Origin: Cyanobacteria bacterium HKST-UBA02
GTDB taxonomy: Bacteria; Cyanobacteriota; Vampirovibrionia; Obscuribacterales; Obscuribacteraceae
Length of the DNA stretch: 15,250 nucleotides
Direction: 5' to 3'
Assembly: GCA_020431945.1 (NCBI GenBank)
Contig: JAGQHH010000013.1
Coordinates: 1-15,250 of the forward strand
Under the pieces are notes generated by a model. It saw only the letters and a program-made list of their open reading frames with translations, was not told the origin of the DNA and searched no databases. Positions 6,882 to 13,838 of the stretch are shown here, one piece after another (the first letter of the stretch is position 1; every line of letters begins with the position of its first letter). The translations under genes were made by a program, and so were the position numbers.

Positions 6882-7214
6882 ATGCGACATTCTCTCACAT
6901 TGTTGCTGATGGGATTCTTCCTGGCTTTCCTGGAGGTGGTTCCGGGCATTCCAGCTCCTGTGGAGGTGGGATCGTCATCCCTCAGCAGTCAGACCAGCGG
7001 CATCAAGCATGTCTCCTTTCTGTTCAAGCAGCCCATGGTGGAGCGAAGCCAGCAGGCTGAAGAGAGCCGGGTTTCGAGAGGGCCTTCGGCAGTGGGCTCC
7101 AGTGTCGAAGTTTGTTTTATAAACCGGAACGCGGATCACTCGGCGGGCTTTTCCTGTCGGTCGAGCTCGCAGACAGGCCGGCTATGGCTCCTCCGGCAAA
7201 GAATGCTCCTTTAA
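6882..7214 (+). CDS. Possible small secreted protein
   Basis: An open frame of 110 residues begins with an apparent signal peptide: a basic MRH start, a hydrophobic core (LTLLLMGFFLAFLEVV) and a cleavage-like PGIPAP turn near residues 21-26. The rest is Ser/Arg/Gln-rich and resembles no family I know. Third codon positions are GC-rich, as in neighbouring genes, which supports coding. Against it, no good Shine-Dalgarno precedes the ATG, and the C-terminal third looks like arbitrary sequence. From about 7076 the -1 frame also reads as plausible protein and runs to a stop near 7236, so a frameshift or decayed gene is possible. Confidence 0.35.
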   Translation: MRHSLTLLLMGFFLAFLEVVPGIPAPVEVGSSSLSSQTSGIKHVSFLFKQPMVERSQQAEESRVSRGPSAVGSSVEVCFINRNADHSAGFSCRSSSQTGRLWLLRQRMLL

Positions 7215-7222
7215 TACTGGCG

Positions 7223-7288
7223 CAGCAGCGTTGATTCGAGATCACCGGCTTCGCTCGGGGGTATAACCGCCCCTGGTGACAGCTGCTG
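7223..7288 (+). ncRNA. Possible structured mRNA leader before the Mg2+ transporter
   Basis: Three nested complementary segments can be drawn by eye: CAGCAGC (7223-7229) with GCTGCTG (7282-7288), TCACC (7242-7246) with GGTGA (7275-7279), and GGGG (7257-7260) with CCCC (7270-7273). The structure would end about 24 bases before the Shine-Dalgarno of the transporter. The conserved core of the M-box (ykoK) Mg2+ riboswitch is not recognisable. This is a weak candidate that may be chance pairing. Confidence 0.2.
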
Positions 7289-7312
7289 GTGAGCACATCC
7301 AAAAAACAAAAC

Positions 7313-7320
7313 AAGGAGGT
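7313..7320 (+). promoter_or_regulatory. Full-strength Shine-Dalgarno for the MgtE-like gene
   Basis: AAGGAGGT, an extended match to the 16S rRNA 3' end, lies five bases before the ATG at 7326. It fixes the start and is the strongest ribosome-binding site in the window. Confidence 0.85.
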
Positions 7321-7325
7321 TAGTC

Positions 7326-8318
7326 ATGCCCCAGGCATTACAGGACCACCTCTTTCAGCCCGTGCTGCAGTTCGCCAGGACCGATCAACCGGTTCTCCAT
7401 CGCGATGCCGCGGTCGAGGAGGCTCTGGATTACATACGTACCCATGATATAGAGGACCGGCTGGTCTATTTCTATGTAGTCGATGAAGCAAAACGTCTGG
7501 TGGGGGTAGTTCCTACCAGGCGTCTGCTCACAGCCGGCCCCAGGGTGAAACTGGGCGAGATAATGCAGACTCATACAGTCTCGATTCCTGACTCGGCTAC
7601 GGTCCTGCAGGCATGCAAATTCTTCGCCACCTACAAATATCTGGCGTTCCCAGTTACTGATAGAAATGGCACTCTTCTGGGCGCCGTAGATATCAGCTTC
7701 TTTCGCAAAGAGCAATTGAGCTTCGCGCACCGGCAACAGATCGAGGATACCTTTCAGCTCATCGGTTTCAGTCTTGCAGAGGTATCCAACAAGTCGGCGC
7801 TGGTGACCTTCAGGTACCGGTTTCCCTGGCTGTTTGCCACGATCGCCGGAGGCACTTGCTGTGCAGTGCTCTGCTCTCAGTACGAATCGACTCTGGAGAC
7901 GATGATGATTCTTGCGTTCTTCCTCACCCTGGTTCTCGGGCTCGGGGAGAGTGTCAGCATGCAGTCCATGACCGTGGCCATTCAGCGTCTCCATTTCGTC
8001 AAACCGAGCTGGGCTGTCTATCTGAGCTGGATCCGGGCTGAGCTGCTGAACTCTCTCTGTCTGGGAACGGCGGCCGGATTCGTGGTGGCTGGAATAGTGG
8101 CTGCCAGCGGGGATATGAGAGCGGCGGCGGTGGTCGGGTCGAGCATCGCCGTCACTATCGTCTGCGCATGTCTTCTTGGTATAAGTGTCCCGACGCTATT
8201 GCATGCCATTCACGAGGACTCGAAAATTGCAGCCGGGCCTATCACCCTGGCCGTGACCGACTTGCTTACTTTGATGATCTATCTGAATGCTGCCATGGCT
8301 GCCGTCCAGATGCGCTAG
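7326..8318 (+). CDS. MgtE-family Mg2+ transporter, short form (CBS pair plus membrane domain)
   Basis: MgtE proteins are inner-membrane Mg2+ (or Co2+) channels gated by cytoplasmic domains that sense intracellular Mg2+. This protein has 330 residues, against about 450 for full-length MgtE. It lacks the N-terminal helical MgtE_N domain and begins directly with two CBS motifs (about 15-70 and 80-135). A linker follows, then a membrane domain of about five helices (166-328). Membrane signatures include RFPWLFATIAGG (165-176), GLGESVSMQSMTVAIQ (205-220) and GPITLAVTDLLTLMIYL (304-320). Asp312 in the last aligns with the selectivity-filter aspartate of Thermus MgtE (Asp432). The start is set by a perfect Shine-Dalgarno. 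The stop overlaps the convergent DUF6928-like gene by four bases. The family is well supported; loss of MgtE_N implies altered gating (inference). Confidence 0.85.
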   Translation: MPQALQDHLFQPVLQFARTDQPVLHRDAAVEEALDYIRTHDIEDRLVYFYVVDEAKRLVGVVPTRRLLTAGPRVKLGEIMQTHTVSIPDSATVLQACKFFATYKYLAFPVTDRNGTLLGAVDISFFRKEQLSFAHRQQIEDTFQLIGFSLAEVSNKSALVTFRYRFPWLFATIAGGTCCAVLCSQYESTLETMMILAFFLTLVLGLGESVSMQSMTVAIQRLHFVKPSWAVYLSWIRAELLNSLCLGTAAGFVVAGIVAASGDMRAAAVVGSSIAVTIVCACLLGISVPTLLHAIHEDSKIAAGPITLAVTDLLTLMIYLNAAMAAVQMR

Positions 8319-8968
8319 CCGAAGAACAGGAATTTCCTTTTCTTCTTGAATCTTTCCATCTGGAGCTCCAGATGGCTGTCGGCGCTGAGATAGGGGGCGC
8401 CGAAATAGCGGCCCATTACCTGCCATGCCAGGGCTTCGCCAACGCCGTCCGCGGGCTCGTAAGAGACTTCGCCTTCATATTCGCATTTGAAAAGTCTCTC
8501 ACCATCGCGTACCTCGGAGTCTTTGAAGATTGACTCCTCCTCGGGCAGAGGTTCGCCAATCTCGCTGGTGACACCGTCATCTGCAGAGCCGGCAAATTCT
8601 CGTATGAGCTTGCCCTTTTCGTAGTAGGCGTATCCGAAGTAGTTGACGGTGCTTATCGCAGTGACCAGCAGGAGTGACCCCTGGGGATAGAAGGTCAGGG
8701 CGGCGCGGAAAAAATCCTGATTGCGATCGTCGAAGCACTTATAGATGATGTCCCGGTCAGCCAGAAAGACAGCCTGGTCGTAGGCGCCGATGACGAATGC
8801 GGAGGATTCTGGGTAGTCGTCCATTTTGCAGCTTTCACCGGGCTCGAAGTTCTTGTAGCCGAGCTTCGCGGCGAGCTCCCGAGCTCTGTCTGGCTGGTGA
8901 GGGGGCAGGGTACCGAGATAGCCTGGCTGGCAATCTCCGGTAATGATGCAGGCGGTTTTCCATCCCAT
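8315..8968 (-). CDS. DUF6928-like protein of unknown function
   Basis: This is a 217-residue protein without signal peptide or clear membrane helix. Its pattern matches, from memory, the family I know as DUF6928 from actinobacteria: an MGWKTACIITGD start, a central YPQGSLLLVTAISTVNYFGY segment (94-113), and the signature EKGKLIREFAGSADDG followed by IGEPLPEE (117-144). The function of that family is not known. The C-terminus is basic (ERFKKKRKF). The frame stays open upstream for another 78 codons. I chose the ATG at 8966-8968 because a GGGAGG Shine-Dalgarno sits ten bases before it and the family starts there. The gene is divergent from the malic enzyme and convergent with the MgtE-like gene, overlapping it by four bases. 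The domain name needs a profile search. Confidence 0.7.
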   Translation of the reverse strand: MGWKTACIITGDCQPGYLGTLPPHQPDRARELAAKLGYKNFEPGESCKMDDYPESSAFVIGAYDQAVFLADRDIIYKCFDDRNQDFFRAALTFYPQGSLLLVTAISTVNYFGYAYYEKGKLIREFAGSADDGVTSEIGEPLPEEESIFKDSEVRDGERLFKCEYEGEVSYEPADGVGEALAWQVMGRYFGAPYLSADSHLELQMERFKKKRKFLFFG

Positions 8969-8978
8969 ATATGTGGGG

Positions 8979-8984
8979 CCTCCC
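8979..8984 (-). promoter_or_regulatory. Ribosome-binding site deciding the DUF6928-like start
   Basis: On the minus strand GGGAGG lies ten bases before the ATG at 8968. No such site precedes the alternative start at 8998 or the open-frame limit at 9202. Confidence 0.6.
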
Positions 8985-9052
8985 GTGACTCCGGGCATGA
9001 ATTGTAACGCAAGGCGACGGTGTGTTTCTTTTTTTGCCGGACTGTGCCGAAT

Positions 9053-9068
9053 ATCGCAATATTGCGAT
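9053..9068. promoter_or_regulatory. Perfect 16-bp palindrome, likely operator
   Basis: ATCGCAATATTGCGAT is an uninterrupted perfect palindrome in the 169-base divergent region between the DUF6928-like gene and the malic enzyme gene. It lies about 70 bases before the malic enzyme ATG. A possible -10 (TAGACT, 9091-9096) would place the corresponding -35 at the right edge of the palindrome, a typical repressor position. The shape suits a homodimeric HTH regulator; the family cannot be told. Confidence 0.6.
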
Positions 9069-9137
9069 TTTTCTCCAGCACCTTCTGATGTAGACTTATG
9101 CCTCGGTTGTCCGACCGGCAGGTCACTGGAAAGAGAA

Positions 9138-10466
9138 ATGGAAACAGAAAGAGCCACCCGCGCCCAGCAGAAGCTGCTTCGTACGCTTCGATTGAAGGTC
9201 ACCGATAAGCCCGGCTATCTCGGACGCCTGGCAACCCGGATAGGCGAGCTCAACGGGAATATCGGCGAGGTCTCCATCGCCGGTCAGGGACCGGGCTATC
9301 TGGTCCGGGAGATGAGTGTACAGATTGACGACGAGGAGCACCTGGAAGAGTTGGTCAGGGGTCTGAAGGAGATGGAAGGGGTCGATGTGGAGATGGTCAT
9401 CGATCCGGTGGAGGCGGTACACAGAGGCGGCAAGATCGGCATGATGAGCCGGGTGCCTTTGGATACCATCGCTCACATGCGGCGGGTATACACCCCGGGA
9501 GTCGCCCAGATTTGCAAACTGATCCAGAAAGATGCCCAGCAGAGCCGGGCTTTCACCAGTATCGGCAATTCGGTGGCCATCGTCACCAACGGCACTGCCG
9601 TCCTGGGTCTCGGCAATATCGGTCCGGTCGCGGGCATGCCGGTGATGGAAGGCAAAGCGGTGCTCTACGAACAGCTCGTCGGTATCAGCGGAGTGCCGAT
9701 TCTGATCGACAGCAGCTCGGTGGATGAAATAGTCGACGTGGTCAAAGGAATTGCCCCCACATTCGGTGCTATACATCTTGAAGACATTGCTGCTCCGGAG
9801 TGCTTCGAGATCGAGCGGCGTCTGGAAGAAGAACTCTCTGTGCCGGTTTTGCACGACGACCAGCATGCCACCGCGGTGGTGGCCCTGGCTGCCCTCGTTA
9901 CAGTGGCTTACCGGCAGGGGATAAGCCTGCCTGATTCTCGCATCGGCATCATCGGTCTGGGTGCTGCCGGCGCCGGTATCGCAAGGTTGCTGGACTCTTA
10001 TGGAGTGAAGAAAATCCTTGGAGTCGACCTGCGCGAAGACGCCATGAAACGGCTTGCGGATCAGGGCGGGTACCCCACTGATTTGAAAGGTGTCATGGAT
10101 GGTTCGGACATAGTCATCTCGACCACCGGCGTTCCCGGTCTGATCAAGCCCGAGATGGTTCAGAAAGGACAGGTCATTCTGGCGCTCTCCAATCCGGAGC
10201 CTGAGATCGATCCGGATCTTGCCGTCGCCAGTGGTGCGCTTTTTGCTGCTGATGGGCGTACCATCAACAACGCTCTGGCATTTCCCGGACTCTTCCGGGG
10301 AGCGCTCATGGCTCATGCCAGCCGATTTTCCGACGAGATGAAGATTGCCGCCGCTACTGCCATCGCCGGTCAGACAAAAATGGACGAGCTCGTGCCCAGC
10401 ATCCTTGATCGAGAAGTGCACAGGGTAGTTTCGGAAGCCGTTTCCCGGGCCGTATTCCAGAGCTAG
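9138..10466 (+). CDS. Malic enzyme with N-terminal ACT domain
   Basis: Malic enzyme oxidatively decarboxylates malate to pyruvate and CO2, reducing NAD(P)+ in the cytoplasm. The protein has 442 residues. An ACT domain (about 16-90; [20 protein letters not shown]) suggests allosteric control by a small ligand, often an amino acid. Malic-enzyme motifs follow: RVYTPGVA with Tyr118; [24 protein letters not shown] with Lys173; [14 protein letters not shown] with metal-binding Glu215/Asp216; and [10 protein letters not shown] with Asp240/Asp241. The Rossmann motif GLGAAGAG (273-280) and SNPEPE (351-356) complete the set. An acidic residue at the end of the second Rossmann strand (Asp297 in GVDLRE) favours NAD over NADP (inference). 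I chose the ATG at 9138, preceded by GGAAAGAG; the frame is open further up but has no family similarity there. The 3' end overlaps the convergent TPR gene by four bases. Confidence 0.93.
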   Translation: METERATRAQQKLLRTLRLKVTDKPGYLGRLATRIGELNGNIGEVSIAGQGPGYLVREMSVQIDDEEHLEELVRGLKEMEGVDVEMVIDPVEAVHRGGKIGMMSRVPLDTIAHMRRVYTPGVAQICKLIQKDAQQSRAFTSIGNSVAIVTNGTAVLGLGNIGPVAGMPVMEGKAVLYEQLVGISGVPILIDSSSVDEIVDVVKGIAPTFGAIHLEDIAAPECFEIERRLEEELSVPVLHDDQHATAVVALAALVTVAYRQGISLPDSRIGIIGLGAAGAGIARLLDSYGVKKILGVDLREDAMKRLADQGGYPTDLKGVMDGSDIVISTTGVPGLIKPEMVQKGQVILALSNPEPEIDPDLAVASGALFAADGRTINNALAFPGLFRGALMAHASRFSDEMKIAAATAIAGQTKMDELVPSILDREVHRVVSEAVSRAVFQS

Positions 10467-13045
10467 AGCTGGCTCCGGTCTTTTTCTTTGTCTTTGATTT
10501 CGCCCGGGACTTTAGTTTCGGTCGGATCTTTGGTTTCGCTCAGATCTTTCGTTTCGCTCAAGTTTTCATCTTCGTCTACTTCTTCATTCAACTCTTGATC
10601 GGGAGATTCTTTTTTCGATTTGCCCAGAAGCTCGGCTGCCGATTCGATCCGCTCTCCGGTCATCAGTGCCAGGGCTTTGCCCATGAACTTATTGGCTCCT
10701 TCCGGATCTTTCTGGTGCTGCTTGATCTCGGACATGGTGATCAGGCTCTGGAAATAATTCGGATTGATCTCTATGGCTTTCTCGATCAGGGTCTCGGCTT
10801 CCTCTAGCTTGTCATGCTTTTCTTTGAAGCTGGCCAGGTGGACATAGGGGACCTCGAAGCCGGGGTATTTTTCGATCGTTTTTTCCCAGATACTGGCAGC
10901 GGCAGCTGGATCTGTCTTCTCGAGAGCGACGGCTTTCTGGTTTTCCCTGACGGCTTCATCAGGGGGTGTCTCCGCAGGCAGAAAACAGGCTGTGGCGTCC
11001 AGCATGGGATCGCCAGGGGCTCCGGCTGCGGCCAGGTCGTAGGCTTTTCGAGCGAGGCTGAAATCTTCCTTCTTTGCCAGAATCGATGCCAGGGAAGCGT
11101 ATTCGATGGGCATGAGACCCGAAGCCGGCACCGTGTTCGCAGGGGGCGCAGTCAGGCGGGAGACGCCGAAAACAGCCAGGGCTGCTCCCAGGATCATCCC
11201 CACCGATCGCCTGGGGAGCACCGAGAGCTCCGGCACCACGTGACGAGCGAAAGGAATCGCTGAGACTACCGCCAGAACGGCTCCGGCCGAGGCTTCCTGC
11301 TCGGCCTGGGGACCATATTTGGCCCGGAGCTTGATGATAGTCACAGTCACGGCTGTGATGAACAATAGCCAGCTGGTAGTGGACGCCACTCGCAGCCCGC
11401 CTGAATAAACATTGAAAGCTTGCAGTCCGGCGAAGAGGAGCCAGAAGATCGGGAAGCGGCCTTTCTTATAGCCGGGTGTCTCCACCTCTTTGATTACTTC
11501 CCGGTCCAGGAGGTCGCTCTCATAGGTCGCTTGATCGAGAGAGTATTTGATCTGCGTGAAACGTGTTTCGAGCTTTTCTGCTTCTTTAGCTTTGCCGGTG
11601 CCGGTGAGAAAGTCCGAGTATTCGCGCAGGATGCGGACGAGCTGCAGGGAATCGGCAGGATGCCAGGCCTCGCAAGCGCGAATGGCCTCGTGATATGAAT
11701 AGTCCGCCTCGTCCAGGGTGGTGGCGATGGATTCGTAGATTGCCCGGGCGTGGAAGACTCTGGGGAGCTCGCGTTTGCCCAGGGGTTGCTCGGCCAGGCT
11801 CAGGGCCCGGTCGATGTGCTCCCGCGCTTCATCGAGATTGCCGGAGCCCATGCAGGATATGCCGATATTGCATTCGATGAAGATTTCGTGGCTCATCCGG
11901 GCATCGGGCATGGCGGTATAGATGGCCATGGCTCGCTCAAGGTACGGCCGTGCCTGGTCGTAGAGACCGTTGAGATTCTTGAGATAGCCGGTGGTGGCAA
12001 GAGCCGTGATGGTCAGGTCCGCCGGAGGATTCGGTTGCTGGCTGAGTAGCTCGCTTGCCCGGCCGACCAGCAGAAGGGCGCTCCGGCTGTCGTCTTTGAG
12101 GTCCGCCACGGTGGCGCCGTGCACCAGGGTGGTGGCAAGCAGGATGGCGTTCGCCTCATTGGCTCTGGCCTGGTGATATTTCTCAGCCATGGCAATCAGG
12201 GTGACAATCTGCTTTTCGGCCTCTGCGACTTTGCCTGTATTGGCCCGGATGGCAGCCAGATAGCTGTATGCCGCAACATAATCCCTGGGTTTCTTCTTGC
12301 GATTGATCATCTTGACGGTCTTGGCCAGCAGTTTCTCTGCCGAGTTGTAGTCCCCCATGTCAATGTCGAGGGAGGCTAGACTGGCTATCGCTTGCTGGTT
12401 GCCGAAGGTGAGCAGACCGAAGATCTTGCGAGCGGCCCGGGGATTTTTCGGGGCGATCAGCTTGCAGATCTCGTTCAGGCCGAGGGCCAGGCATACTGGT
12501 AAAGGCAGCAGGAAGATTCGTCGGATCCAGTAGCCGGCGTCCCCGAAGGGCACGAACATCGAGATTATCGCCGCCAGTGCTCCGACCAGTCCGACAATGA
12601 CGCCTGCCCTGATCAGGTTGGTGCGCTTGACATGGGACCGGGCGATAGTCTGGGGATCGATTGCGTCGAGGATAGCCCGGTCTGATGTCGAGGGTGGCTG
12701 ACAGACCGACTGGAGGCTCCTGGGAGGCTCCGCCGCCGCCGGCGCCGGAGCGGCAGCCTGGGTTTCGATTTTGACTGCGTCTTCGCCAGCGGCCTGGGGC
12801 TCTTCTGCCTTCTTCGGTCCGAAAAGCCCGAGAAGCGGTGCTTCCTGCTTGACCCCCCGGCTTCTCGAAAAAGACATTCCGTCCGGTATCACAGGCTTTG
12901 CCGGGACCGGCGCCTCTTCTTCGGCAGGTTTGACATAGTCTTCGAAGGACTGCTCCGATTGCGCTTCTCCGCCATCCAGATGCTGTAAGCGTGCTCGCCA
13001 GTCCAGCGGAGCAGATTCGTCCGAGTTTTGGTCTTCAGCCGGCAT
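10463..13045 (-). CDS. Large membrane-anchored TPR protein
   Basis: This 860-residue protein is of unknown specific role. Residues 1-140 are charged and Pro/Ala-rich, probably disordered and cytoplasmic. Two membrane helices follow (about 145-168 and 172-196), then a helical-repeat region of TPR type (about 215-500). A second membrane block has about four hydrophobic segments (530-548, 556-573, 586-603, 612-630). A final TPR block covers about 645-800, clearest at 733-790 (LEEAETLIEKAIEINPNYFQ). The tail (810-860) is highly charged with SETKD-type repeats. TPRs are protein-docking modules; the paired arrangement suggests a membrane scaffold, but no catalytic domain is visible. The start codon has only a weak Shine-Dalgarno. 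The gene is convergent with malic enzyme (four-base overlap). The TPR call is firm, the function unknown. Confidence 0.8.
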   Translation of the reverse strand: MPAEDQNSDESAPLDWRARLQHLDGGEAQSEQSFEDYVKPAEEEAPVPAKPVIPDGMSFSRSRGVKQEAPLLGLFGPKKAEEPQAAGEDAVKIETQAAAPAPAAAEPPRSLQSVCQPPSTSDRAILDAIDPQTIARSHVKRTNLIRAGVIVGLVGALAAIISMFVPFGDAGYWIRRIFLLPLPVCLALGLNEICKLIAPKNPRAARKIFGLLTFGNQQAIASLASLDIDMGDYNSAEKLLAKTVKMINRKKKPRDYVAAYSYLAAIRANTGKVAEAEKQIVTLIAMAEKYHQARANEANAILLATTLVHGATVADLKDDSRSALLLVGRASELLSQQPNPPADLTITALATTGYLKNLNGLYDQARPYLERAMAIYTAMPDARMSHEIFIECNIGISCMGSGNLDEAREHIDRALSLAEQPLGKRELPRVFHARAIYESIATTLDEADYSYHEAIRACEAWHPADSLQLVRILREYSDFLTGTGKAKEAEKLETRFTQIKYSLDQATYESDLLDREVIKEVETPGYKKGRFPIFWLLFAGLQAFNVYSGGLRVASTTSWLLFITAVTVTIIKLRAKYGPQAEQEASAGAVLAVVSAIPFARHVVPELSVLPRRSVGMILGAALAVFGVSRLTAPPANTVPASGLMPIEYASLASILAKKEDFSLARKAYDLAAAGAPGDPMLDATACFLPAETPPDEAVRENQKAVALEKTDPAAAASIWEKTIEKYPGFEVPYVHLASFKEKHDKLEEAETLIEKAIEINPNYFQSLITMSEIKQHQKDPEGANKFMGKALALMTGERIESAAELLGKSKKESPDQELNEEVDEDENLSETKDLSETKDPTETKVPGEIKDKEKDRSQL
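10525..10560 (-). repeat. 18-bp tandem repeat in the TPR gene tail
   Basis: Two 18-base units (10525-10542 and 10543-10560) differ at one base and encode SETKDL/SETKDP. Degenerate copies (TETKVP, GEIKDK) continue toward the C-terminus, giving a 6-residue-period charged tail. Confidence 0.85.
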
Positions 13046-13204
13046 AAAAGATCATGTTACTAATAGCTTGCAACTTTCTTACCCGCGCGCTCAGGGGGTT
13101 AAACCAGCAGCAGGGGGATGCTGGATCAACACGAAATGCCCCCGCCTGTCGGCGAGGGCGTTCTTGATATAGCATTACCAGCGGTGGCGCGTTCGGTTTT
13201 CCGG
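13046..13204. other. Intergenic region between TPR gene and rml operon
   Basis: These 159 bases must hold the end of the rml transcript and the promoter of the TPR gene, both on the minus strand. Two hairpins are visible: 13104-13124 (CCAGCA with TGCTGG, nine-base loop) and the stronger one at 13138-13159. No clear promoter hexamers are recognisable. Confidence 0.5.
13138..13159 (-). terminator. Candidate terminator of the rml operon
   Basis: On the minus strand GCCCTCGCC and GGCGGGGGC form a 9-bp stem with one mismatch and a four-base loop, about 45 bases after the rmlC-like stop. The following tail (ATTTCGTG) has few T residues, so intrinsic termination would be weak. Confidence 0.4.
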
Positions 13205-13765
13205 TCAGCCCTTTTTGACTTCCCAGAAATCGCTGCCGAGGCTGTCCCAGGGCAGTCTGTGCTCGTCGGGAGCGTTGGCGTCGAACTGCTGATTGACGAA
13301 ATAAATCATGGAAGCGGGCTTTTGACCGACGTTGGCCAGTCCGTGAGCGACCCCTCTGGGGATATAGAGAATCTGGGCTTTGCCGGCGCCGAGGACGAAA
13401 CGCATGGTCTTGTTGTAAGTAGGCGAGTCTTTGCGGGCATCGAAGAGACCCACGAGGATCCGGTCGTAGGGCATGACGAACCAGACGTCTTCCTGGTTGT
13501 AGTGCAGGTGGAAAGCCTTGATTGTGCCCGGTAGCATCTGCGAGAAGGTGGACTGCTTCACTTTGAAGTCCGGAAGCACTTCGAGATTGCCGCTGTCATC
13601 GAGACGGACTATCTCAGCCAGGCAGCCGCCGTCGTCCACGAATAGATTGAGCGGAATGATCTGGACACCCTCGATGAGGGTTTTCGACTTGTAGTCCTGG
13701 ATCGAGAGATCCTTGGCGTAGTCCTGGCCGATTGCTTCTTTAGTGAGAGGCTTCGTCGTAGGCAT
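13205..13765 (-). CDS. rfbC: dTDP-4-dehydrorhamnose 3,5-epimerase-like protein (RmlC family)
   Basis: RmlC inverts C3 and C5 of dTDP-4-keto-6-deoxyglucose, the third step of dTDP-L-rhamnose synthesis. The protein has 186 residues with a cupin fold pattern. It belongs to a divergent branch: in place of the classical RGLHYQ it reads KAFHLHYNQ (83-91; His86, His88), and in place of DxRG it has DDGG (44-47). Later landmarks are kept: YIPRGVAHGL (134-143) for PPGFAHGF, Tyr155, and PDEHRLPWD (166-174) for the C-terminal ERxIxWDDP. The gene is the last of the rmlB-rmlD-rmlC cluster, 73 bases after rmlD, which strongly supports a role in the same pathway. A related sugar epimerase or isomerase activity is possible. 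Confidence 0.78.
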   Translation of the reverse strand: MPTTKPLTKEAIGQDYAKDLSIQDYKSKTLIEGVQIIPLNLFVDDGGCLAEIVRLDDSGNLEVLPDFKVKQSTFSQMLPGTIKAFHLHYNQEDVWFVMPYDRILVGLFDARKDSPTYNKTMRFVLGAGKAQILYIPRGVAHGLANVGQKPASMIYFVNQQFDANAPDEHRLPWDSLGSDFWEVKKG

Positions 13766-13838
13766 TTTTCTGACCTGTAGGCGTTCCCGGTGATTGACAA
13801 AGGGATAGGATATCAGATTTTGCCCTGTTTTCGTCCGA

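Larger units (their letters stand above)
6697..7325. other. Region with little clear coding content between racemase and MgtE-like genes
   Basis: These 629 bases hold no recognisable conserved gene. They contain the racemase upstream palindrome (6706-6728), a TTGACA hexamer at 6770-6775 on the plus strand without a good -10 partner, a possible small secreted protein (6882-7214), and a potentially structured leader (7223-7288) ahead of the MgtE-like gene. No tRNA or known riboswitch pattern is evident. Confidence 0.5.

Noticed and set aside
6678..6890. A 70-codon minus-strand frame overlapping the racemase 5' end
   Set aside because: It is out of frame with the racemase, spans its upstream palindrome, and shows no recognisable protein features.
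7215..7325. M-box (ykoK) magnesium riboswitch before the MgtE-like gene
   Set aside because: The region is short and the conserved M-box core sequences are not visible; only generic pairing is present.
9029..9035. T7 tract as part of a terminator
   Set aside because: No GC-rich hairpin precedes it on the plus strand, and no plus-strand gene ends nearby.
8943..9137. N-terminal extension of the malic enzyme to 8943
   Set aside because: The extra 65 codons read as arbitrary Cys/Arg-rich sequence, run through the palindrome and into the divergent gene; ATG 9138 has a purine-rich ribosome-binding site and the ACT domain begins right after it.
8969..9202. N-terminal extension of the DUF6928-like protein to 9202
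   Set aside because: It would overlap the malic enzyme start and the palindrome, has no family similarity, and a good Shine-Dalgarno supports the ATG at 8968.
9123..10421. A 432-codon open frame antisense to malic enzyme
   Set aside because: The malic enzyme identity of the plus strand is certain. The antisense protein is His/Asp-rich with no recognisable domain, as expected of a shadow in GC-rich coding DNA.
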